A program made the position numbers and the translations under genes. A DNA stretch of 64,000 bases from Shewanella zhangzhouensis (lineage in GTDB: Bacteria > Pseudomonadota > Gammaproteobacteria > Enterobacterales > Shewanellaceae). Position 1 is the stretch's first letter. The number at the start of each line of letters is the position of its first letter. Below are positions 1 to 8,179 of this stretch, piece after piece. Where the stretch lies: contig NZ_CP080414.1 in NCBI RefSeq assembly GCF_019457615.1, positions 1,982,501-2,046,500 on the forward strand, read 5' to 3'. Below the pieces are notes generated by a model that searched no databases, had not been told where the DNA came from, and worked only from the letters and a program-made list of their open reading frames with translations.

Positions 1-3000
1 GTACTGCTCGAAAACGTAGTCAGTTTGATCCATTCCAAAGTCCCCAATTCACAAGCAAAGCAAGTTGAACAGTTCGCTACCTGCCTCTACGCCCATATGT
101 CGAAGGACGATCTGCAGGCCCGCACCGACAGCGACCTCTACGGTGCCGTATTAAGCCTCTGGAACGCCCTTGGCAAGACCCCGGTCGGTGAGACCCACGT
201 TCGCGTATTCAATCCAACCCAGTCCAAGCACGGTTGGCAGTCTTCTCACACCATCATCGAAGTGATCCAGCCCGATATGCCATTTTTGACCGATTCACTC
301 GGTATGGCGTTGAACCGTCTGGGTGTGACTACCCATATGATGCTGCATACACCGCTGGCCATTGGCCGCAGCGATAAGGGCATCGACAGTGTGGGTTTTG
401 TGAAAGACAGCCCGGAGAGTGCCGACAAGGTTGCCGTATTCCTGATTGAAATTGACCGTCAGAGCTCAGAGGCCGACTTGAAAAACCTGCTGGGTGAAGT
501 TCAGTCGGTGCTGACTGACGTACACGCAGCCGTGAAAGATTGGCAGGCCATGTCAGACAAGCTGACCGCCACCATTGCTGAGCTGCCAAAGCAACCTTTC
601 CCCGGTACCAAGGAAGAACTGGACGAAGCGGTTGCCTTCCTCACTTACCTGAATAACCACCATTTCACCCTGCTGGGTTACCGCCAGTACGACCTTAAGC
701 GTGTAGAAGGTGATATGGAGCTGGTGCCAAACCTGGAGTCAGGTCTGGGCCTGATGAATAAGCCAGGTAAGCACAAGCCCGATGCGCTGATGCTGTCCAC
801 TCTGTCAAACTCAGCCCGTAAAGAAGCGCTGGATGAGTCCCTGCTCATCCTGACCAAGAGCAGCACCAAGAGCCGTGTACACCGTCCGGCCTATGTTGAT
901 TACATTGGTATCAAGCGTTTCGACAAAAAAGGCAACGTGGTTGGCGAAGACAGATTCATCGGTCTGTACGCATCGAACCTGTATAACCGCAGCCCACGTG
1001 AAATCCCACTGCTGGCCCAAAAGGTACAGCGCGTGCTGGATAATTCAGGTCTGGTGCCTCGCTCACACGACTACAAGGCGCTGGTGAACATCCTCGAAAA
1101 CCTGCCCCGTGACGAGATTATTCAGGCCAACGAGCAGGAGCTGTCTCAGGTGGCCCATGGTGTGCTTGAGATGCAGGATCGCGATAAGCTGAAACTCTTT
1201 GTCCGTAAAGACGGTTTCGGTCGCTTCCTGTCTTGTCTGGTGTATGTATCAAAAGACAGATACAACACCAAGCTGCGTCAGGACACGCAGCGTATTCTGG
1301 CGCAACACTTCCAAAGTAAAGAAGAGGTGGAATTTACCACCTACTTCTCTGAGTCAACGCTCGCCAGAACCCACTACATAGTAAAAGTCGATAACAATAA
1401 TATGGATGTAGATGTGGCCGCCATTGAAAACAACCTGATTGAAGCCGCCCGCAGCTGGGAAGACAAGCTGTACAACTCACTGAACCATGCCATGGGTGAA
1501 GAGCAGGGTAACCGTCTGTCCAAGCGTTACCTGACTGCGTTCTCACGCTCATATAAAGAAGACGTGCTGCCAAACGCCGCCGTGGTGGATATCCAGCAGC
1601 TCGAAGCCCTGGATGAAGAGCACAAGCTTGGCATGCTGTTCTATCAACCACAGGAAGCTGCGCTAAACAGCAACAAGGTGCGCCTGAAGCTGTTCCACAA
1701 GGATGAGCCCATCCACCTGTCTGATGTGCTGCCAATGCTGGAAAACTTCGGCCTGCGCGTGATTAATGAACGCCCATACGAAGTGAAGACCCCGGACGGT
1801 GCCACTTTCTGGATCCTCGACTTCCTGATGATGGTCACCGGTGGCAATACCGAAAACCTCGCCGACAGTCAGGACCGATTCCAGACGGCTCTGTCTCAGG
1901 TGTGGAACAAGAAACTGGAAGACGATGGCTTTAACCGCCTGGTGCTGTCCACCGGTCTGGCTGGCCGTGAAGTGTCTATCCTGCGTGCCTATGCCAAGTA
2001 CATGCGCCAGATTGACGCCACCTTCAGTCAGGCCTATATCGAGCAAACCTTTGCCCGTTATCCAGAGATTGCCGATTTGCTGGTGAAGATGTTCATCCGC
2101 AAGTTCAATCCAAAACTCAAGACCCGCACCCTGACCAAGTTCAAGGAACAACTGAACCTGCGTCTGGAAGATGTGGCAAGCCTGGACGATGACCGTATTA
2201 TCCGCCGTTACCTGGATCTGATTAACGCCACAGTGCGGACCAACTTCTATCAGACCAAGGCCGATGGTGAGAATAAGGACTATGTGTCCTTCAAGTTCAT
2301 CCCCAAGATGATCCCCGAGATGCCAAAGCCGCTGCCGGCGTTTGAAATCTTCGTGTACAGCCCACGGGTGGAAGGTGTTCACCTGCGTGGCGGCAAAGTT
2401 GCCCGTGGTGGTCTTCGCTGGTCAGACAGACGTGAAGACTTCCGTACTGAAGTATTGGGTCTGGTAAAAGCTCAAAACGTGAAAAACACGGTAATCGTAC
2501 CTGTGGGTGCGAAGGGTGGTTTCGTTTGTAAACAGTCGCCGGTTGACGGTGGCCGTGAAGCCATCTTCACCGAAGGTCAGGAATGTTACCGCATCTTTAT
2601 CCGCGGTCTGCTGGATGTGACTGACAATATCATCAACGGTGAAATTGTTCCGCCGGCTGATGTGGTACGCCACGATGAAGACGATGCCTACCTGGTAGTG
2701 GCTGCCGACAAGGGTACTGCCACCTTCTCTGACATCGCCAACGCCATCTCCATCGAGTACAACCACTGGTTGGGTGATGCCTTTGCCTCAGGCGGTTCAA
2801 ACGGTTACGACCACAAGAAGATGGGTATCACCGCCAAGGGTGGCTGGGAATCTGTTAAGCGTCACTTCCGTGAAATCGGTATTGATTGCCAGACCACCGA
2901 CTTTACCTGTTTGGGTATTGGTGACATGGCCGGTGACGTATTCGGTAACGGCATGCTGTTGTCTGAGCACACCTGTCTGGTGGCTGCATTTAACCACATG

Positions 3001-4815
3001 CACATCTTTATCGACCCGACTCCGGACGCTGCTGCCTCTTTCAAAGAGCGTGAGCGCCTGTTCAACCTGCCGCGTTCCAGCTGGGAAGACTATAACCGTG
3101 AGCTCATCTCCAAGGGTGGCGGTATCTTCCTGCGCAGCGCCAAGTCCATCACTCTGAGCCCTGAAATGAAGCAGATGCTGGGGACAGACAAGGCCTCCAT
3201 GAACCCAACTGAGCTGCTTAAAGAGCTGCTCAAGATGGAAGTGGACCTGATTTGGAACGGCGGTATCGGTACCTACGTCAAGTCTTCCCGCGAGACTAAT
3301 GCTGAAGTGGGCGATCGCGCCAACGACGGTCTGCGTGTAAACGGTCGTGATGTACGCGCCAAAATCATCGGTGAAGGCGGTAACCTGGGTTGTACCCAGC
3401 TTGGTCGTATCGAATACGCCATGAACGGTGGCCGCATGAACACCGACTTCGTGGATAACGTAGGCGGCGTGGACTGTTCTGACAACGAAGTCAACATCAA
3501 GATTTTGCTCAATGCCATGGTGGCGGAAGGCGAAATGACCCTCAAGCAGCGTAACCGTTTGCTGGAGGAGATGACTGACGAAGTGAGCGAAATCGTTCTG
3601 CAGGACTGTAAAGACCAAACCCGTACCATTTCTGTGACTCAGGTTCGTGGTGCCGAGCAGCTCAAAGAGCAAATTCGCTTCATCCATTATCTTGAGAAAG
3701 AAGGCAAGCTCGATCGCGCGCTGGAATTCCTGCCAACCGACGATGAACTGGCTGAGCGTTTGGCCGCGGGCAAGCCACTGACCCGCCCAGAGCTGTCAGT
3801 CCTGGTTGCCTATGCCAAGATGGTGCTCAAGGAGCAGCTGCTCAAACCGGAAATCACCGAAGACAGCTTCCTGTCCAAACTGCTGGTGAGCTACTTCCCG
3901 CAGAAACTGCAGGAACTGTATGCAGACAAGATGAATACTCACCCGCTGCGTGGTGAAATCATCGCGACGTCACTGGCCAACGAGCTGGTGAACGACATGG
4001 GTCTTAACTTCGTGCAGCGTATGCAGGATGAGACTGGTGCCACAGTGGCCGAAGTTGCCATTTGCTACACTATGGCCCGCGAAGTCTTTGGTTTGGCAGA
4101 GCTTACCAAGGCCATTACCTCTCAAAACGTGGTAGTGCCTGCGGTAGTGCAAATGGAAATGCTGCATCAGCTGCGTCGTAACGTTCGCCGTGCCTGTCGT
4201 TGGTTCCTGCGTCATCGCAACCGTACCGTAGGCATCGAGCAAACCGTTGCCTTCTACAAACCGGTATTCGAAGAGCTCAAGGCCAATGTGAACCAATACA
4301 TGGTTGCCGAAGAGGTTGAAGCCATCAATGCTGAAATCCATGCCCTTGAAAAAGAGCAGGTATCCAGCGAAGTGGCCAACGTTATTGCCAACATGAGCAC
4401 GCTGTTCTCGGCACTGGATATTGCCCAGATTGCCCAGAACGAGAATAAGCCGGTAGCACTTGTGGCAGAGACTTACTTCAAGTTGGGTGCCAAGGTAGAA
4501 CTGCACTGGTTCCTCGAGCAGATCAGCGCGCAGCCTGTGGCCAACCACTGGCAGGCTCTGGCCCGGGCCGCCTTCCGTGAAGAACTGGATTGGCAGCAAC
4601 GTGCCCTGAGCTCGGCTGTACTGCGCACATGCACTGACACTTGCAGCGCCGATGCCATTATCGAAGGCTGGATTGAAGCGAACCGAGTATTGCTGGAGCG
4701 TTGGTTCCACATGCTGGCGGACTTCAAGACAACGCAAAGCCATGAATTTGCCAAGTTCTCGGTGGCACTGCGTGAGCTGAACCTGTTGATCCTCCATTGC
4801 GAAGGTCACAGCTAA
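1..4815 (+). CDS. gdhB: NAD-specific glutamate dehydrogenase, large (about 180 kDa) type, 5' end cut by the window
   Basis: Oxidatively deaminates glutamate to 2-oxoglutarate and ammonia with NAD+, feeding amino-acid carbon to the TCA cycle. The reading frame is open from base 1, and 1604 codons are present, so the true start lies upstream. The first in-window start-like codon, TTG at 25, is probably internal. The long N-terminal regulatory half is followed by the catalytic half. There the glycine-rich motif VPVGAKGGF (around base 2500), with the lysine typical of the dehydrogenase active site, and the nucleotide-binding stretch GEGGNLG (around base 3370) can be read. A length near 1600 residues is that of the large NAD-GDH family. 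A strong terminator follows the stop codon. Identity is secure; the symbol follows usage in related bacteria. Confidence 0.95.
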   Translation, partial: VLLENVVSLIHSKVPNSQAKQVEQFATCLYAHMSKDDLQARTDSDLYGAVLSLWNALGKTPVGETHVRVFNPTQSKHGWQSSHTIIEVIQPDMPFLTDSLGMALNRLGVTTHMMLHTPLAIGRSDKGIDSVGFVKDSPESADKVAVFLIEIDRQSSEADLKNLLGEVQSVLTDVHAAVKDWQAMSDKLTATIAELPKQPFPGTKEELDEAVAFLTYLNNHHFTLLGYRQYDLKRVEGDMELVPNLESGLGLMNKPGKHKPDALMLSTLSNSARKEALDESLLILTKSSTKSRVHRPAYVDYIGIKRFDKKGNVVGEDRFIGLYASNLYNRSPREIPLLAQKVQRVLDNSGLVPRSHDYKALVNILENLPRDEIIQANEQELSQVAHGVLEMQDRDKLKLFVRKDGFGRFLSCLVYVSKDRYNTKLRQDTQRILAQHFQSKEEVEFTTYFSESTLARTHYIVKVDNNNMDVDVAAIENNLIEAARSWEDKLYNSLNHAMGEEQGNRLSKRYLTAFSRSYKEDVLPNAAVVDIQQLEALDEEHKLGMLFYQPQEAALNSNKVRLKLFHKDEPIHLSDVLPMLENFGLRVINERPYEVKTPDGATFWILDFLMMVTGGNTENLADSQDRFQTALSQVWNKKLEDDGFNRLVLSTGLAGREVSILRAYAKYMRQIDATFSQAYIEQTFARYPEIADLLVKMFIRKFNPKLKTRTLTKFKEQLNLRLEDVASLDDDRIIRRYLDLINATVRTNFYQTKADGENKDYVSFKFIPKMIPEMPKPLPAFEIFVYSPRVEGVHLRGGKVARGGLRWSDRREDFRTEVLGLVKAQNVKNTVIVPVGAKGGFVCKQSPVDGGREAIFTEGQECYRIFIRGLLDVTDNIINGEIVPPADVVRHDEDDAYLVVAADKGTATFSDIANAISIEYNHWLGDAFASGGSNGYDHKKMGITAKGGWESVKRHFREIGIDCQTTDFTCLGIGDMAGDVFGNGMLLSEHTCLVAAFNHMHIFIDPTPDAAASFKERERLFNLPRSSWEDYNRELISKGGGIFLRSAKSITLSPEMKQMLGTDKASMNPTELLKELLKMEVDLIWNGGIGTYVKSSRETNAEVGDRANDGLRVNGRDVRAKIIGEGGNLGCTQLGRIEYAMNGGRMNTDFVDNVGGVDCSDNEVNIKILLNAMVAEGEMTLKQRNRLLEEMTDEVSEIVLQDCKDQTRTISVTQVRGAEQLKEQIRFIHYLEKEGKLDRALEFLPTDDELAERLAAGKPLTRPELSVLVAYAKMVLKEQLLKPEITEDSFLSKLLVSYFPQKLQELYADKMNTHPLRGEIIATSLANELVNDMGLNFVQRMQDETGATVAEVAICYTMAREVFGLAELTKAITSQNVVVPAVVQMEMLHQLRRNVRRACRWFLRHRNRTVGIEQTVAFYKPVFEELKANVNQYMVAEEVEAINAEIHALEKEQVSSEVANVIANMSTLFSALDIAQIAQNENKPVALVAETYFKLGAKVELHWFLEQISAQPVANHWQALARAAFREELDWQQRALSSAVLRTCTDTCSADAIIEGWIEANRVLLERWFHMLADFKTTQSHEFAKFSVALRELNLLILHCEGHS

Positions 4816-4834
4816 ACGCTGAACGCCTCATCAA

Positions 4835-4862
4835 GCCCTGGCAAACGCCGGGGCTTTTTTTG
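4835..4862 (+). terminator. Rho-independent terminator after gdhB
   Basis: The G+C-rich stem GCCCTGGC / GCCGGGGC closes an AAAC loop and is followed by eight T residues. It starts 19 bases after the stop codon of the glutamate dehydrogenase gene. Confidence 0.9.
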
Positions 4863-4954
4863 GCCAAAAACACGGTGCTGCTGTACACTGTGCGCCTTAC
4901 CCTGCAGGCAGCCTGGCCTTAGAACAATCAAACATTAAAATCCAAGGAGATCCA

Positions 4955-5974
4955 ATGTTTTACAAAATCGCGCAGTCTATCATGTTCCAAATGGATCCTG
5001 AGCGAGCCCACAACCTGGCCATTGGCAGCCTCAAGCGAACCGCTAACACACCTATGACGGCGTTTTATGCCCAGTGCATTGCACATAAACCTGTGACTTG
5101 CATGGGGATCACCTTTCCAAATCCTGTTGGGCTTGCTGCAGGTCTGGATAAAGATGGTGAGGCCATTGATGCCTTCCACGCCATGGGTTTTGGACATGTG
5201 GAAGTAGGGACAGTGACACCTCGTCCACAGCCTGGCAACGATCTGCCGCGTTTGTTCCGGTTAAAACCGGCCAAGGGCATCATCAACCGCATGGGCTTTA
5301 ACAATAAGGGCGTGGACAATCTGGTCGCGAACCTTAAAGCCAAGAAAACCGATATTCTGGTGGGTGTGAATATTGGGAAAAACAAAGATACGCCGGTGGA
5401 AGAAGGTAAAAACGATTATCTTATCTGTATGGATAAGGTGTATCCCCATGCGGCCTATATTGCCGTGAATATATCCTCTCCCAACACGCCGGGTTTGCGT
5501 ACACTGCAGTATGGCGATCTATTGGATGATCTCCTGTCGTCACTGAAAGCCAAGCAAACTGAGCTGGCTCAGTTGCATGGCAAATATGTGCCCATTGCAC
5601 TTAAAATTGCCCCGGATCTGACCGATGAAGAAATTGCCAGCATTGCGGAGTCCTTAATTAAAAACAAATTTGATGCGGCAATTGCCACCAATACAACCTT
5701 GAGCCGTGATGGTGTTTCTGGATTGGCCAATGCAAATGAAACCGGCGGCCTATCCGGTAAGCCATTAACCGAATTATCGACCAAGGTGATCAAAAAATTA
5801 GCCACTGAATTAAAAGGTGAGATCCCAATTATTGGTGTGGGCGGGATCAATTCATCCCAGGATGCACTGGCTAAATTTGATGCAGGTGCCACACTTGTTC
5901 AAATATATTCAGGCTTTATCTATCAGGGGCCAAAGTTAATAAAAGACATAGTGGCTTCTTATAGCGCAAAATAA
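4955..5974 (+). CDS. pyrD: Dihydroorotate dehydrogenase (quinone), class 2
   Basis: Membrane-associated FMN enzyme that oxidises dihydroorotate to orotate with quinone, the fourth step of pyrimidine synthesis. The 339-residue length matches class 2 enzymes, which carry an N-terminal membrane-binding helix (here FYKIAQSIMFQMDPERAH). The motifs NPVGLAAGLDKDGE, NISSPNTPGLR (with the catalytic serine region) and the phosphate-binding IIGVGGI near the C-terminus are visible. A Shine-Dalgarno AAGGAG lies 7 bases before the ATG. The gene stands alone between two terminators, upstream of zapC, as in E. coli. Confidence 0.97.
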   Translation: MFYKIAQSIMFQMDPERAHNLAIGSLKRTANTPMTAFYAQCIAHKPVTCMGITFPNPVGLAAGLDKDGEAIDAFHAMGFGHVEVGTVTPRPQPGNDLPRLFRLKPAKGIINRMGFNNKGVDNLVANLKAKKTDILVGVNIGKNKDTPVEEGKNDYLICMDKVYPHAAYIAVNISSPNTPGLRTLQYGDLLDDLLSSLKAKQTELAQLHGKYVPIALKIAPDLTDEEIASIAESLIKNKFDAAIATNTTLSRDGVSGLANANETGGLSGKPLTELSTKVIKKLATELKGEIPIIGVGGINSSQDALAKFDAGATLVQIYSGFIYQGPKLIKDIVASYSAK

Positions 5975-5980
5975 CAACAA

Positions 5981-6012
5981 AAGGATCGTGAAAGCGATCC
6001 TTTTTTCTTTTA
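5981..6012 (+). terminator. Rho-independent terminator after pyrD
   Basis: AAGGATCG and CGATCCTT form an 8-bp stem around a TGAAAG loop. The run TTTTTTCTTTT follows the stem. Confidence 0.88.
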
Positions 6013-6049
6013 ATAGATCTAAAGCGATCGATAATTGATCTGAGTGATC
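5984..6049 (+). promoter_or_regulatory. Cluster of six phased GATC (Dam) sites between pyrD and zapC
   Basis: GATC occurs at 5984, 5996, 6016, 6026, 6037 and 6046. The spacings are 12, 20, 10, 11 and 9 bases, close to whole turns of B-DNA. Chance expectation is one GATC per 256 bases. SeqA is known to prefer two or more hemimethylated GATCs on one helix face, so this is a candidate SeqA target. The first two sites are also part of the pyrD terminator stem. The assignment is inference. Confidence 0.4.
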
Positions 6050-6093
6050 TAACTAACGTGTTGTTAAGTAAGTCATATCAATAAAAAAAGTTT

Positions 6094-6122
6094 TTGATAT
6101 TGCGTAAATAATCATCTATGAT
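6094..6122 (+). promoter_or_regulatory. Sigma-70 promoter for zapC
   Basis: TTGATA at 6094-6099 and TATGAT at 6117-6122 are separated by 17 bases, close to consensus and about 30 bases ahead of the start codon. The -35 box is one arm of an inverted repeat, ATATCAA at 6075-6081 and TTGATAT at 6094-6100, which might be an operator. Confidence 0.65.
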
Positions 6123-6154
6123 GCGCTTGATAAACTTATTTACAGGTATACGTT

Positions 6155-6688
6155 ATGTTATTAATGCCACATACGGATTGGCAATGGAGATATAACGATG
6201 CTTACGGTGTTTTAAGCGTTTCGTTAGGTTCGGAAATGGAATTTCTGACTCCTTACAAAGCCAAGCTCCTTATTCCGGACGCATTGGGAAATATGGAATT
6301 TAGCGTTGAACACGCCAAGTTCTATATTGACCTGCTCGACCGTGTGCAAAAGCGCCTGAAAATAACTGATGCTGCTGCAGTGCAAATAACGCTCAATGCC
6401 ACTGCCGCACATTTTATGCTCAAGCCGCAAATGCCCAAATCCTGGTTTTTTGAAGCCAGTGATGTATGCGTATACGCGGACATGGGTAAGATCTTTGAAT
6501 TAAGATGTGCCGGTGAACGCCATTTAGTGATGGTGGTTGAAAATGGCCTGCAGGCCGCATTGGTGATGCTGCTGGGTAAAGAGTGCGATTTGGGGGATGG
6601 TAAACGTCTTGGCCAATTCGACACCATAAAAGTGATGCACAATCGCTTGCATGAACCAAGAATTAATCGGCAAACCGTCGCGGCGTAA
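6155..6688 (+). CDS. zapC: Cell division protein ZapC
   Basis: ZapC is a cytoplasmic protein that binds FtsZ and stabilises the Z ring by promoting lateral association of filaments. The 177-residue length and the N-terminal WQWRYNDAYGVLSVSLG segment fit the ZapC family, and the position directly after pyrD is conserved with E. coli (former name ycbW). No signal peptide or membrane segment is seen. The gene has its own promoter and terminator and is monocistronic. Confidence 0.9.
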   Translation: MLLMPHTDWQWRYNDAYGVLSVSLGSEMEFLTPYKAKLLIPDALGNMEFSVEHAKFYIDLLDRVQKRLKITDAAAVQITLNATAAHFMLKPQMPKSWFFEASDVCVYADMGKIFELRCAGERHLVMVVENGLQAALVMLLGKECDLGDGKRLGQFDTIKVMHNRLHEPRINRQTVAA

Positions 6689-6742
6689 TAGTGCGGTTAA
6701 AAGCCAGCCGCGCAAATCTGTATCGACACATCCAAATCGATA

Positions 6743-6766
6743 AAGGACGCCATGGGCGTCCTTTTT
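6743..6766 (+). terminator. Rho-independent terminator after zapC
   Basis: AAGGACGC and GGCGTCCTTTTT form a short perfect stem ending in a T run. Confidence 0.8.
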
Positions 6767-6864
6767 CATGTCAGCTTATTCCATATTTAAATCACATGAC
6801 CTTTGTCACTGGTATCCTTAAGTTGCTATCGCCATAATAGGGCAAATGCATCAAGGAGAATCCT

Positions 6865-7104
6865 ATGTCTATTCCTATGCTGGCGTTATTTATCCCGATA
6901 TTGGCCATTACCTGCGGATTTGTTCTGCAATTTATGCGGTTGCGGGAAAGGCAGCAGCTCTTGGGCAGCGAACACAAGGCCGAACTTGCCATACTTCACG
7001 GTGAAATCAATCAGCTTAAAAGCCGGATTGAAGTGCTGGAGCAGTTGGTAACAGATGAGGGGTTTGATCTTGGCCGCGAAATTAACCGTATGAAAGGCAA
7101 ATAG
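6865..7104 (+). CDS. Small membrane protein with coiled coil, PspB-like
   Basis: This is a 79-residue protein. One N-terminal membrane segment (about residues 3-21, LALFIPILAITCGFVLQFM) is followed by a charged helix with heptad-like leucines and isoleucines (about 30-65). That is the architecture of PspB, the membrane partner in phage-shock signalling. Unlike classical pspB it is not next to pspA or pspC here, so a stress role is only inferred from size and layout. AAGGAG lies upstream of the ATG at a good distance. The next gene follows after 27 bases and may be cotranscribed. Confidence 0.6.
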   Translation: MSIPMLALFIPILAITCGFVLQFMRLRERQQLLGSEHKAELAILHGEINQLKSRIEVLEQLVTDEGFDLGREINRMKGK

Positions 7105-7131
7105 TATTCAACTCAGTATCCAGGACCGCTA

Positions 7132-8028
7132 ATGCAGCTTAAGCGAATGGGGCATGCCCAGACGAAAACTCGTCAGGGGCCGGACCACCGCGACGGTGAG
7201 CAAGTCACTTTCCTTGATGTTAAGCAGTTTTTCGGCTTGGGTCATGTTAGGGTCGGCAGTTGGGTTTCGTCGGAAGAGTCACTGATTGCTGCCAATATGG
7301 TGTTTGATGCCCTGGCCGATCTGGCGCAGGTGCTGGGATTGCCCCCGGCAGCCATGGGACTCAGGGAGAGGTTGAATCTTGCGTTTGGTCATGGTGGTCA
7401 GCAGGGGGTAATGGCCCATTATTCGCCCTCGGAGCGCACTCTGGCACTTGCCAAACACGCAGGTGCCGGCGCTGTTGCCCACGAATTCTGGCATGCCTTT
7501 GACCATCATTTATCCGACACGGCCATGGACGTTGGTCGCAATCAAAAGGCACGTTTTGCCAGTGAGCTTTGGCTTAAGGATGTACCGCTCCTTTGCCACC
7601 CGCTGAATGACAGATTGGAGACCCTGTTCCAGTGTGTCCTCCTCAGTGGCGATGGTGAGCGGCCGAGCGACTATGTACGCCAGGCCATTCAATTGGATAA
7701 AAACTATGGCCGCCTCTATTTTGCCCATCCGTCAGAATTAATGGCGCGTGCCTTTGAGGGGACCATCGAGTCTGAGGGCTACTTTGAGCAGGTAGATACC
7801 GACAGCGGTGAAATTCATCTTCTGCCCCTGATTAATCCTTATCTGGTCACCGGAACCCTTGAGGACATTCACACCGAAAGTAAGAGGGCATTTTCCACCA
7901 AATTTGGCACCTGGGGCGCTATGCCGCAGGGAGCTTTTCCCACGCCAATACACAGGCAAGCTATTATGAAGGCGATGGCGGGCTACTTCCGGCCGCTGGG
8001 CCGGGCCCTTGCCAAAAAGCTCCTCTGA
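7132..8028 (+). CDS. HExxH-containing protein of unknown role (possibly CLCA_X or polyvalent-protein-associated family)
   Basis: This 298-residue protein has no signal peptide or membrane segment. Around residues 121-130 it carries HEFWHAFDHH, which contains the HExxH zinc-binding pattern of gluzincin-type metalloproteases with further histidines and an aspartate after it. The surrounding stretch (LALAKHAGAGAVAHEFWHAF) resembles protease-like domains found in some large mobile-element proteins. A peptidase activity is inference from the motif only. It lies 27 bases after the PspB-like gene, with AGGA as a modest ribosome site. I do not recognise an experimentally described relative. Confidence 0.6.
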   Translation: MQLKRMGHAQTKTRQGPDHRDGEQVTFLDVKQFFGLGHVRVGSWVSSEESLIAANMVFDALADLAQVLGLPPAAMGLRERLNLAFGHGGQQGVMAHYSPSERTLALAKHAGAGAVAHEFWHAFDHHLSDTAMDVGRNQKARFASELWLKDVPLLCHPLNDRLETLFQCVLLSGDGERPSDYVRQAIQLDKNYGRLYFAHPSELMARAFEGTIESEGYFEQVDTDSGEIHLLPLINPYLVTGTLEDIHTESKRAFSTKFGTWGAMPQGAFPTPIHRQAIMKAMAGYFRPLGRALAKKLL

Positions 8029-8179
8029 ACCGCGCTAAGATGAGGGTTATATAAAGCCCTCTGAAAAGGACTTTGACAGCCATTATCAAAGCCGTGTTAA
8101 AGTGCGCTGTGATAAGCCAAGCCACCGCCGATAGTGGCAAGGTTTTCTCAAAAATAATAAAAGACAAAGGATTGCGCTA

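Noticed and set aside
2797..3687. Long antisense open frames within the glutamate dehydrogenase gene
   Set aside because: They mirror the catalytic half of a conserved enzyme, and no ribosome site or motif is present.
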